From Maribacter sedimenticola (GTDB lineage: Bacteria; Bacteroidota; Bacteroidia; Flavobacteriales; Flavobacteriaceae): 52,751 nucleotides of DNA. The notes below the pieces were generated by a model. It saw nothing but the letters and a program-made list of their open reading frames with translations. It did not search any database and was not told the DNA's origin. The translations under genes and the position numbers were made by a program. Below are positions 46,235-52,751 of this stretch, in pieces; within the stretch, counting starts at the first letter, position 1; every line of letters starts with the position of its first letter. Location: contig NZ_FZNV01000001.1 in assembly GCF_900188415.1 (NCBI RefSeq), positions 282,764 to 335,514 on the forward strand, in the 5' to 3' direction.

Positions 46235-46870
46235 ATGAAGAAGGAGCTGAATATTGAAGAATGGAACAGGGCAGGACATTTTAATTTCTTTTCCCAGTTC
46301 GATGAACCTTTTTTTGGCGTTACCGTGAGGGTTAATTGTGCTAAGGCATATGAGTATGCCAAAAACACCGGGAATTCCTTTTTCCTGATCTATTTGCATA
46401 GGACATTGAAAGCAGCCAATAAAATACAACCTTTTAAATATAGAATTGAGGAGGGTAAGGTTTTCCAATATGATGATGTGCATGCTTCACCTACTATTGC
46501 CAGAACCGATGGCACCTTTGGTTTTTCCTATATGCCATATCAAGAATCTTTTTATGATTTTAAAGAGCGGGCAACAACTGAAATTGACAAGGTGGCCCAT
46601 TCAAAAGGATTAGAACTGCCCCAATGTGGATTAAACGTTATTCATTGCTCCAGTATGCCCTGGTTAGATTTTACATCCGTTTCCCATGCCAGGCATTTTA
46701 AATTTGAGGATAGTTGTCCAAAAATTTCATTTGGTAAGATGACCGGTGAAGGTGAGGATAGGTCAATGCCTATATCCATACATGTGCACCATGCATTAAT
46801 GGATGGGTATGAAGTTGGTTTGTTCGTAGAGGAGTTTCAAAAGTTAATGAATTTGGAAGGGGAAGTTTAA
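46235..46870 (+). CDS. Chloramphenicol acetyltransferase-like protein (CatA type)
   Basis: This 211-residue protein has the CAT fold: opening LNIEEWNRAGHFNFFSQFDEPFFGVTVRVN, the F-rich FSYMPYQESFYDFKERATTEI middle and the catalytic signature HVHHALMDGYEVGLFVEEFQ with H185-H186 and D190 (HHxxxDG). True CAT enzymes acetylate chloramphenicol; many chromosomal relatives in Bacteroidota do not confer resistance. Substrate-pocket residues cannot be judged by eye. It is divergent from the CDGSH operon and 45 bp before a GNAT gene in the same direction. Confidence 0.88.
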   Translation: MKKELNIEEWNRAGHFNFFSQFDEPFFGVTVRVNCAKAYEYAKNTGNSFFLIYLHRTLKAANKIQPFKYRIEEGKVFQYDDVHASPTIARTDGTFGFSYMPYQESFYDFKERATTEIDKVAHSKGLELPQCGLNVIHCSSMPWLDFTSVSHARHFKFEDSCPKISFGKMTGEGEDRSMPISIHVHHALMDGYEVGLFVEEFQKLMNLEGEV

Positions 46871-46915
46871 ATTAAAATAGAACGTCTTACTAATTATAAT
46901 CAATCATTGTTTTAC

Positions 46916-47608
46916 ATGTCCAATCTGGAAGATCAACTTAAAAACCCGGTATGGTATTCGTTAAATGAAACCCATAATAAGTATCTTATTGCGTATGAGG
47001 GGGTTCAATTTTATGATCAAGAAGTATGTACGTTCGGCTCTTTTTTTGATGAGGCACATACATTGGGAGCTTCAAGACATTATGTGGAATCTACGGATAG
47101 TTTCTTCTTCGTTTCCGAGAATAAAACGCCCATAATTGATGAATCTAAAATTGTTCTGGAGAAAAAAATAGAGGGTTGTCAAATGGTGCTTAATCAACTT
47201 CCAGAAATAAAGATTTCCGAAGATATTATTTTATTGGGCAGGGAACATATGGATGAAATCTATAATTTAATTTGGTTGGTTATGCCAGGTTATTATAGAA
47301 GAAGAACTTTTGAAATGGGCAACTACTATGGCATTTTTAAAGAAGGAAAATTGGTGGCCGTAACCGGACAGCGTCTTCAAACCGATCTATTCATTGAGAT
47401 CAGTGCAGTGGTCACACATCCAGATTATACCAGAAAAGGTCTTGCAAAACAGTTGATAGCATATACCACAAACCAAATATTAAAGGTAAATAAGAAACCA
47501 ATATTACATACTAATAAGGGTAATTTGGCCATTCCGCTTTATGAAAAATTAGGGTTTGAATTGACTAGGGATATGAATTGGTGGTCCTTCCGTAAAATCG
47601 GCTCTTGA
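46916..47608 (+). CDS. GNAT family N-acetyltransferase
   Basis: The ATG at 46916 gives 230 residues; a TTG three codons earlier is unlikely. The C-terminal two-thirds is a GNAT/FR47-like domain: YYGIFKEGKLVAVTGQRLQTDLFIEISAVVTHPDYTRKGLAKQLIAYTTNQIL (acetyl-CoA loop RKGLAKQ) and LHTNKGNLAIPLYEKLGFELTRDMNWWSF. The N-terminal 80 residues precede the GNAT core and are likely a substrate-recognition half. It may share a transcript with the CatA-like gene. The acetyl acceptor is unknown. Confidence 0.88.
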   Translation: MSNLEDQLKNPVWYSLNETHNKYLIAYEGVQFYDQEVCTFGSFFDEAHTLGASRHYVESTDSFFFVSENKTPIIDESKIVLEKKIEGCQMVLNQLPEIKISEDIILLGREHMDEIYNLIWLVMPGYYRRRTFEMGNYYGIFKEGKLVAVTGQRLQTDLFIEISAVVTHPDYTRKGLAKQLIAYTTNQILKVNKKPILHTNKGNLAIPLYEKLGFELTRDMNWWSFRKIGS

Positions 47609-47727
47609 TTTTAACTTAGAACTAGTTGAAAAACGTAGTGTTTCTTAATTATTTCCACTTAATGGCCATATTTTATAAATAAATATTTATGTGTAATCAT
47701 CAGTATAACAGTATAATATCTGTTTTT

Positions 47728-47762
47728 AAACGACTGTAAACGAATACAAACGATAGTAAACG
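47728..47762 (+). repeat. 10-bp-phased AAACG repeat array upstream of ssb
   Basis: AAACGA begins at 47728, 47738 and 47748, and AAACG again at 47758. The four copies lie exactly 10 bp apart, so they face the same side of the helix. The array ends 32 bp before a perfect -7 box. A shorter direct repeat, CAGTATAA, occurs twice at about 47701-47716. The layout suits cooperative protein binding. Confidence 0.6.
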
Positions 47763-47794
47763 TTTAATTACCGATTAATCTTTTTAGGCTGAAC

Positions 47795-47802
47795 TAGGTT
47801 TG
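47795..47802 (+). promoter_or_regulatory. -7 box of the ssb promoter
   Basis: TAGGTTTG matches TAnnTTTG exactly. Transcription would start near 47808, leaving a leader of about 54 nt. A small hairpin TCAAG-GAGA-CTTGA (47813-47826) with a GNRA-type loop sits in that leader. Confidence 0.5.
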
Positions 47803-47861
47803 CAGTGTCGGGTCAAGGAGACTTGATAGTATAAACTGTTTAACCATTAAAATTTAGTAAA

Positions 47862-48194
47862 ATGAACGCATTAAAAAACAAAGTACAGTTGATTGGTAAT
47901 TTAGGGCAAGACCCGGAAATCGTTAATATGGAAGGCGGAAGTAAATTGGCAAAATTCTCGATAGCCACTACAGAAAATTATAAGAATGCCCAAGGTGAGA
48001 AGGTAGAAGACACCCAATGGCATAATATTGTTGCTTGGGGTAAGACGGCAGAAATCGTGGAAAATTATTTAACAAAGGGAAAACAGGTGGCCATAGAAGG
48101 TAAACTTACCCATCGCTCCTATGAAACCAAGGAAGGAGAAAAGAGATATATCACTGAGATTAGATGTAATGAGTTGTTGATGTTGGGGAAGTAA
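47862..48194 (+). CDS. ssb: Single-stranded DNA-binding protein (short)
   Basis: This 110-residue OB-fold protein is a short SSB: NALKNKVQLIGNLGQDPEIVNMEGGSKLAKFSIATTENY, then DTQWHNIVAWGKTAEIVENYLTKGKQVAIEGKLTHRSYETKEGEKRYITEI. DNA-binding aromatics W and F are in place. It lacks the acidic C-terminal DDxPF tail (it ends RCNELLMLGK), so it cannot recruit partner proteins the way housekeeping SSB does; short SSBs are common as second copies in Flavobacteriia. It is monocistronic, behind a phased repeat array. Confidence 0.92.
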   Translation: MNALKNKVQLIGNLGQDPEIVNMEGGSKLAKFSIATTENYKNAQGEKVEDTQWHNIVAWGKTAEIVENYLTKGKQVAIEGKLTHRSYETKEGEKRYITEIRCNELLMLGK

Positions 48195-48210
48195 TTACAC
48201 TTTTAATTTT

Positions 48211-48231
48211 TTCAACTGCGCTCAGGATGAT
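48211..48231 (+). repeat. REP-like repeat, copy 1
   Basis: TCAACTGCGCTCAGGATGAT differs from copy 3 by one base and is the inverse of the core at 48340-48354. It lies just after ssb. Confidence 0.7.
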
Positions 48232-48333
48232 ATTTTAACAAGTTGTTTTATTGGGGCTTCAAAATTTTTATCAAATGAATCTTTGTCAAATTTTGAACAT
48301 TAATTTGATAACAAGTTACTTGCGAAAATGCTT

Positions 48334-48354
48334 GTCAGTCTGAGCGCAGTCGAA
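48334..48354 (-). repeat. REP-like repeat, copy 2 (inverted)
   Basis: Read on the minus strand it is TTCGACTGCGCTCAGACTGA, sharing a 15-base core with copy 3. With copy 1 it forms a long imperfect inverted repeat enclosing about 100 bp. Confidence 0.7.
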
Positions 48355-48392
48355 TACCCAATATTTGTTAGAATGTTTTAATTAAAACATCT

Positions 48393-48740
48393 ATGAATAC
48401 TTATGTAGTGTAAATTTTACATTGTTCAGATGATTCTTTTTACATCGGTATTTCTAGTAATATAGAACATCTATTGGTTTATCAGGAGATGGGATACTTT
48501 CGTAGTTGTTATACTTTTAAGAGGAGACCTGTAAAACTCGTTTATTCTTTAAATTTTACTGATGTTATCCAAGCAATATTATCTGAAAAAAGAATTAAGG
48601 TATGGACGCGGGCTAAAAAAATTGCATAGATAAATGAAGATTTTGATATGATTCAAATATTATCGGAATGTAGAAATTTTACACATTCTAAATATAATTC
48701 AGATTCGTGTTCCAAAGTCCTTCGACTGCGCTCAGGATGA
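48393..48740 (+). pseudogene. Decayed GIY-YIG endonuclease gene
   Basis: The frame from ATG 48393 reads MNTYVV, stop, ILHCSDDSFYIGISSNIEHL, then YTFKRRPVKLVYSLNFTDVIQA and SEKRIKVWTRAKKIA. It stops at 48627, then continues in frame NEDFDMIQILSECRNFTHSKY. That is the YxxYIL...SFYxG...RRPVKLVY...EKxIKxWxRxKK...ALI layout of the small GIY-YIG (UPF0213) family. In-frame stops at 48411 (TAA) and 48627 (TAG) break it, and its end reads into a REP-like repeat. With the stops removed it would be about 110-115 residues, near the family's usual 90-100. No insertion or frameshift is needed. Confidence 0.85.
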
Positions 48741-48741
48741 T
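48721..48741 (+). repeat. REP-like repeat, copy 3
   Basis: TCGACTGCGCTCAGGATGAT is the same sequence as copy 1 with one change. It overlaps the end of the GIY-YIG remnant. Confidence 0.75.
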
Positions 48742-48830
48742 ATATTGCCATTTTATAAAAGGGGACCGTATCAAATATTGATTATTGTTAAATAAACTTT
48801 TCACTACTTAAAGTTTAGATTTCAATATGA

Positions 48831-48855
48831 TGTCAGTCTATGTACAGTCGAAGAC
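48831..48855 (-). repeat. REP-like repeat, copy 4 (inverted, degenerate)
   Basis: On the minus strand TTCGACTG and AGACTGACA are conserved, with the centre changed. It pairs with copy 3 in the same way copy 2 pairs with copy 1, and lies 36 bp before recQ. Confidence 0.6.
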
Positions 48856-48876
48856 TATTATGGTAATTAAACTTCT

Positions 48877-48884
48877 TATTTTTG
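48877..48884 (+). promoter_or_regulatory. -7 box of recQ, near-leaderless transcript
   Basis: TATTTTTG matches TAnnTTTG and is only 6 bp before the recQ ATG at 48891, so the transcript would have little or no leader. No clear TTG is found at -33. Confidence 0.4.
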
Positions 48885-48890
48885 CATTAC

Positions 48891-50975
48891 ATGATAACTA
48901 CAGAGCAAGATTTACTCCCATTATTAAAAAATCATTTCGGTTACGATGCATTTAAGCCAAATCAGTTGGCCATTATTAAAGATGCCTTGAACAAAGAAGA
49001 TGTATTGGCTATTATGCCTACAGGTGGTGGTAAGTCGCTTTGTTATCAGATGACCGCTTTGGCTTTAGAAGGAACTGCAATTGTGATTTCACCGCTAATA
49101 GCTTTGATGAAAGATCAAGTAGATGTGTTAAAAGCCAACGGAATAGCAGCTGCATATTACAATAGCTCACAATCCCAGGAAACACAACAGGAAATTCTTC
49201 AGCAATTAGAGAAAGGGCAATTGAAACTATTTTATGTTGCTCCAGAAAGTTTGGGGTTCCTAAATGGAATTTTGGAACAGCTTAAAATTAGCTTGTTTGC
49301 CGTTGACGAGGCACATTGTATTTCGTCTTGGGGACATGATTTTAGACCGGCCTATACCCAACTGGGAAGTTTAAAGAAAAGATTCCCAAATATTCCGATC
49401 ATGGCACTTACCGCAACGGCCGATAAGACCACCCAAGACGATATCGTTGATCAATTGAGAATGCCAAATGCACAGCGCCATTTAGCTTCGTTCAACAGAC
49501 CAAACCTATATTTGGAGGTGAAACCGGCCCAAGACCGTATAAAACATATCCTGCAATTTCTGGACGAGCATCCGTTTGAAAGCGGAATTATCTATTGTTT
49601 AAGTAGAAAAAGTACCGAGTCCATTGCAGAGAAATTGCGTAATGCCGGTCATAAGGCCAAGGCATATCACGCCGGTATGTCGTCTGAGGAACGTTCCTTG
49701 GTACAAGAGGAATTTATAACGGACAAGGTTCCTATTATTGCGGCCACAATTGCTTTTGGTATGGGAATAGACAAAAGTAATGTGCGTTGGGTTATTCACT
49801 ATAATCTACCAAAGAATATAGAGGGGTATTATCAAGAAATTGGTCGTGGTGGCCGTGACGGACTCCCGGCACATGCCTTATTATTTTATAGTTTTGCCGA
49901 TGTAGCACAATTACGCAGATTTATAACACAAAGTGAGAATGCAGATGTTGAATATGCCAAGTTAGAACGTATGCAACAATTTGCGGAAGCTTTAAGTTGT
50001 AGGCGTATAGCATTATTGAATTATTTTGGGGAACAAGTTACCAAAGGTTGTGGAAATTGTGATATCTGTACATCACCTCCGGCGTATTTTGATGCTACCC
50101 AATTGGCTCAAAAAGTTTGTTCCGCTGTTGCACGGTTAAAAGAAAGGGAACCTATGGGTTTGGTCATTGATGTTTTACGTGGTGCGCAGAATGCACAGGT
50201 TTTGGAAAAGGGATATCAACATATAAAAACCTATGGTGCGGTCAAAAATATATCTTGGCTAGACCTACAGCAATACGTAATACAGTTGTTGAACCAAGGG
50301 GTGTTGTTCATAAATTTTAGGGAGGGTGCAAGACTGGGATTGACCCCTTTGGCAAAAGAGGTATTGTTCATGGGCAAAAAAATAGAACTAGCCGTATTAC
50401 AAAAAGCTTCCGATAAGAAAAAAGTAGTTGACAAGCCCATTTCTAAACGGACGGATCTGTTCGATAAATTACGGGTCTTACGTCAACAAATTGCCGTAGA
50501 ACAGAACGTACCGGCCTATATTGTATTTGGTGATGCCAGTTTAAAGGATATGGAAGCCAAATTGCCCACCACTACTACTGAATTTATGGAGGTAACCGGG
50601 GTAGGGCAGGCCAAATTGGATAAATATGCCGATGTATTCATAGAGGAAATTAGTAAACATCTTGGGACAAAAAGGACCAAACGGAAAACCCACGACCACA
50701 CCTTTGAACTATTCAATGACGGTTTGACGATCGCTGAAATTGCCACCGCTAGAAACCTATCTGAAAATACTATCTACGGACATTTAATGAAAAAGCATGC
50801 AGAAGGTGAGGAACTTGATTTAAATCAGTTTGTAAGTGCCGATGAAATTTCCAAAGTGGAAACCGCCAAAACAGAATTAACCGAAGCTAAGGGCCTAAGG
50901 GATTATTTTGAATTCTTTGAAGAGCAAATACCATACTGGAAAATCAAACTTTGCTTATATCTTTTGGAAAGTTAG
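48891..50975 (+). CDS. recQ: ATP-dependent DNA helicase RecQ
   Basis: The ATG at 48891 gives 694 residues (a TTG three codons earlier is rejected). The SF2 helicase core has the Walker A TGGGKS (about 45-50), DEAH (139-142) and ALTATAD. The RecQ zinc cysteines are C370, C387, C390 and C393 (CRRIALL...CGNCDIC). Winged-helix and HRDC domains follow (HRDC about 520-600, [15 protein letters not shown]), then a C-terminal HTH ([29 protein letters not shown]) like that of longer Bacteroidota RecQ. It unwinds DNA in recombinational repair. It is transcribed alone. Confidence 0.96.
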   Translation: MITTEQDLLPLLKNHFGYDAFKPNQLAIIKDALNKEDVLAIMPTGGGKSLCYQMTALALEGTAIVISPLIALMKDQVDVLKANGIAAAYYNSSQSQETQQEILQQLEKGQLKLFYVAPESLGFLNGILEQLKISLFAVDEAHCISSWGHDFRPAYTQLGSLKKRFPNIPIMALTATADKTTQDDIVDQLRMPNAQRHLASFNRPNLYLEVKPAQDRIKHILQFLDEHPFESGIIYCLSRKSTESIAEKLRNAGHKAKAYHAGMSSEERSLVQEEFITDKVPIIAATIAFGMGIDKSNVRWVIHYNLPKNIEGYYQEIGRGGRDGLPAHALLFYSFADVAQLRRFITQSENADVEYAKLERMQQFAEALSCRRIALLNYFGEQVTKGCGNCDICTSPPAYFDATQLAQKVCSAVARLKEREPMGLVIDVLRGAQNAQVLEKGYQHIKTYGAVKNISWLDLQQYVIQLLNQGVLFINFREGARLGLTPLAKEVLFMGKKIELAVLQKASDKKKVVDKPISKRTDLFDKLRVLRQQIAVEQNVPAYIVFGDASLKDMEAKLPTTTTEFMEVTGVGQAKLDKYADVFIEEISKHLGTKRTKRKTHDHTFELFNDGLTIAEIATARNLSENTIYGHLMKKHAEGEELDLNQFVSADEISKVETAKTELTEAKGLRDYFEFFEEQIPYWKIKLCLYLLES

Positions 50976-50991
50976 ATTACGGTATACTTAT

Positions 50992-52143
50992 TTATCGGTC
51001 TATATATAAAAAGCCTTGTATAGAGAATTCACCACCATTAACATTGGCAATGTAAAAATAAATACCTTGGGGCAATCCTTTATTTCTACTGATAGCGCTT
51101 ATATTGGTTCCTGTAAAACCATCAAATTCGTCAGTATAATTTTGAGCTTTATACACTAACAGACCATTTCTGTCATAAATTTGAAGTTCATTATTTTCAT
51201 ATTCTGCCAATTCATCAATGATGAATGTATCGTTGATTCCATCCCCATTTGGACTTACCAAATAATGATATCCTTTCATGGAAAGTTCGTTTTGAGGTTG
51301 TCCTTCAGTTTTAATGACACCAAATGTTAAAGCGGCATATTCATTGGGTATAAATGTTTGCGAGGTGACAAAACCATTATCCAAGTCACCAACACTATTT
51401 ATGCTACCCAGATTTCGCCATGTTGAAGTGGTTATTTCGAACCCTACGATGCAAATATCGGCACTTTTTTCAGCTATGGTTTCCAATGCGCTACGATCGT
51501 TCCATTGCAACGTTACCGATGTATTGTTATCACCTTTTAACAACCAAAATTCATTGGTGTTGATCGCTATTACCTCGTTATCAGTATTAAACGGGTTATA
51601 CAAAGTTGCATTATCAAAGATATAGCAACCTGTATAAGTTGATGGCGATCCGGTAGTAACAACCGACATAGGTCTTAACAATACGTCATCACCAACAGGA
51701 AATATAAAACTAGTTTCTACGTGTGTTTTCACAAAACCATTTACTTTGGAAAAATTACTGGACCCATTGTAAAAGGCACTTTCACCAAATTGCAAATAAT
51801 TTTGGTCTATAACTTTACTTGTCTCTATATCCCCAACAATGAAATTGGCGTTACTTTTTACGGCAATAGGGGTGTTCAGGACAATACGTTCTTCATTGGC
51901 AATTTCAATATCATATAGATTCAGCTCATTGGATCCAGCTACGTTAAAACCAGAAGTTCCATAAAAACCTACTAACCCTTCATTACTTTGAAATGATCCT
52001 TCATTAACAATAGAATTGAATATACCTACTTGGCTGTTGGCATGTATTTGTATATTCCCGGTGTTATGTATTTGTTGTGCTTGAATGACAAATGTTGTCA
52101 TCACGGCCCATATCATTAAATAAAAATGTGTATTCTTTTGCAT
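50992..52143 (-). CDS. T9SS type-B secreted protein
   Basis: This 383-residue protein has a signal peptide (MQKNTHFYLMIWAVMTTFVIQAQ) and a beta-rich middle (residues about 30-280). The C-terminal type-B domain starts YLVSPNGDGINDTFII (about 299-315) and has LQIYDRNGLLVYKAQNY and GIYFYIANVNG as its cores, ending GFLYIDR. The SPNGDGxND motif is diagnostic for gliding-motility-associated C-terminal domains. It is 26 bp after the collagen-like gene in the same direction, so the two form one unit. The middle domain has no recognised family. Confidence 0.92.
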   Translation of the reverse strand: MQKNTHFYLMIWAVMTTFVIQAQQIHNTGNIQIHANSQVGIFNSIVNEGSFQSNEGLVGFYGTSGFNVAGSNELNLYDIEIANEERIVLNTPIAVKSNANFIVGDIETSKVIDQNYLQFGESAFYNGSSNFSKVNGFVKTHVETSFIFPVGDDVLLRPMSVVTTGSPSTYTGCYIFDNATLYNPFNTDNEVIAINTNEFWLLKGDNNTSVTLQWNDRSALETIAEKSADICIVGFEITTSTWRNLGSINSVGDLDNGFVTSQTFIPNEYAALTFGVIKTEGQPQNELSMKGYHYLVSPNGDGINDTFIIDELAEYENNELQIYDRNGLLVYKAQNYTDEFDGFTGTNISAISRNKGLPQGIYFYIANVNGGEFSIQGFLYIDR

Positions 52144-52169
52144 AATTTGCTAAGCTGTCTGTTAAATAA

Positions 52170-52751
52170 TTATAATGCTCTTTTTAGTTTTAGCTGGGCA
52201 TTTAGTACTTGTGTTACACCAATGGCGGCAACAGCTCTTGCTATTCTTAATTCTATGACATCATTGCCATTACTAGTGTATTCAAAAAATCTACTGGTAG
52301 GGGCAGAGGTAAGGTTGATTACGTTTGGCCAAATATTTAAAATTGGGGTAACACGGTTTCCATTGACGTAAATGGCAAATCTATTCTTGAAAATTCCCAA
52401 GGTTTCCAAAATTTCCCATTGAATTTCACCTACGTATCTAGCTCCCGATACATTACTTATTACCGGGTTAAAGGTATGTGCTACAAGACTTAATTCTAAG
52501 GCACTGGAACCTAAAAGGTCACTGGTGCTGAATACACTTGATTGGCTTAAAATTTCTATCTGTAAGTAAGATGCCAAGGCAGATGTGCTAAGGGTAGTGG
52601 TTGTAGTGGGACTATCTAAATTTTGGACTATTGCCGTGGTCCCATCAATACCATCCGCACCCTGTAGGCTCAATAGCCAATCCGATTCCGTACCGGTGTA
52701 TCCGTCCGCTACGGCAATTTCGTAGGCACTTGCCCCATCCGTACCGTTGGT
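52170..52751 (-). CDS. Collagen-like protein, 5' end outside the window
   Basis: The minus-strand frame is open to the window edge, so the N-terminus is missing; 193 residues are visible, and an apparent start at 52673 is an internal TTG. The first visible stretch contains GTDGASAYEIAVADGYTGTE and then QGADGIDG, the Gly-x-x collagen-like repeats with the SAYEIAVxxGYxGTExxWLxSL module often seen in Bacteroidota and phage tail proteins. The rest is a globular C-terminal domain of about 150 residues with no recognised family. The T9SS type-B gene follows 26 bp later. Confidence 0.85.
   Translation of the reverse strand, partial: TNGTDGASAYEIAVADGYTGTESDWLLSLQGADGIDGTTAIVQNLDSPTTTTTLSTSALASYLQIEILSQSSVFSTSDLLGSSALELSLVAHTFNPVISNVSGARYVGEIQWEILETLGIFKNRFAIYVNGNRVTPILNIWPNVINLTSAPTSRFFEYTSNGNDVIELRIARAVAAIGVTQVLNAQLKLKRAL

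Noticed and set aside
46235..46870. Acquired chloramphenicol-resistance gene
   Set aside because: The catalytic HHxxxDG is kept, but there is no transposon, integron or compositional break around it, and chromosomal CAT-like genes are common in Bacteroidota.
47728..47762. The AAACGA array as a plasmid iteron set or DnaA-box origin
   Set aside because: Units are too short and too close for iterons, no Rep gene or DnaA-box consensus (TTATCCACA) is near, and it sits at promoter distance from ssb.
48393..48740. Intact GIY-YIG endonuclease gene read through an alternative frame
   Set aside because: The family motifs all lie in one frame and that frame has two stops; no frameshift restores it.

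Overview
The window is AT-rich DNA that looks like a chromosome segment of a marine Flavobacteriaceae bacterium (phylum Bacteroidota). The signs are proteins with type IX secretion system (T9SS) type-B C-terminal domains, a PorP/SprF protein next to a PD40/OmpA protein, many Bacteroidota-only lipoproteins and hypotheticals, weak Shine-Dalgarno sequences and TAnnTTTG-like -7 boxes. The genus cannot be fixed from sequence alone; Maribacter, Zobellia or Arenibacter-type organisms would fit.

Layout, left to right. (1) 1-11 kb: the 3' part of a giant secreted repeat adhesin (23 units of about 100 residues, then calcium-type TSP3 repeats, then a T9SS type-B domain), followed closely by a PorP/SprF outer-membrane protein and a TPR/PD40/OmpA protein. 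This is the usual adhesin, anchor and peptidoglycan-link trio. (2) 11-13.5 kb: a DUF4382 lipoprotein, a 50-residue YqaE/Pmp3 protein and a DUF6503-like lipoprotein. (3) 13.6-18.5 kb: the two methylmalonyl-CoA mutase subunits, convergent with an MFS transporter. (4) 18.7-20.2 kb: a lipoprotein-type RidA, tRNA-Arg(CCT) and a secreted protein of unknown function. (5) 20.3-24.4 kb: a structured RNA candidate with its own terminator, then arginine decarboxylase, agmatinase, a deoxyhypusine-synthase-fold protein and a small acidic protein. Together they look like a route from arginine to putrescine and probably homospermidine. (6) 24.5-27.5 kb: a GNAT-nitrilase fusion and a retropepsin-like/ATP-grasp fusion. 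(7) 27.5-37.4 kb: ordinary accessory genes (threonine-dehydrogenase-like epimerase, small lipoproteins, membrane M28 peptidase, CBS protein, VOC proteins, pentapeptide protein).

(8) 37.6-40.2 kb: an 862-residue fusion of two degenerate cyclic-nucleotide-binding domains, a PlsC-like acyltransferase and an SGNH hydrolase, the most unusual single protein here. (9) 40.2-46.0 kb: a secreted M28 peptidase and a tightly packed six-gene minus-strand operon (CDGSH protein, sugar isomerase/epimerase-type TIM barrel, enolase-superfamily enzyme, VOC protein, 2-hydroxyacid dehydrogenase, SRPBCC protein) that looks like a small catabolic cassette. (10) 46.2-51 kb: a CatA-like acetyltransferase, a GNAT, ssb with a helically phased repeat array upstream, a decayed GIY-YIG gene among REP-like inverted repeats, and recQ. 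(11) 51-52.75 kb: a second T9SS type-B protein and the 3' end of a collagen-like protein that runs off the window.

No CRISPR array, insertion sequence, prophage or integrase was seen. The best candidates for something undescribed are the structured RNA at about 20361-20592, the cNBD-PlsC-SGNH fusion, the GNAT-nitrilase and retropepsin-ATP-grasp pair, and the 10-bp-phased array in front of ssb. All functional statements rest on motif reading; no database search was run.
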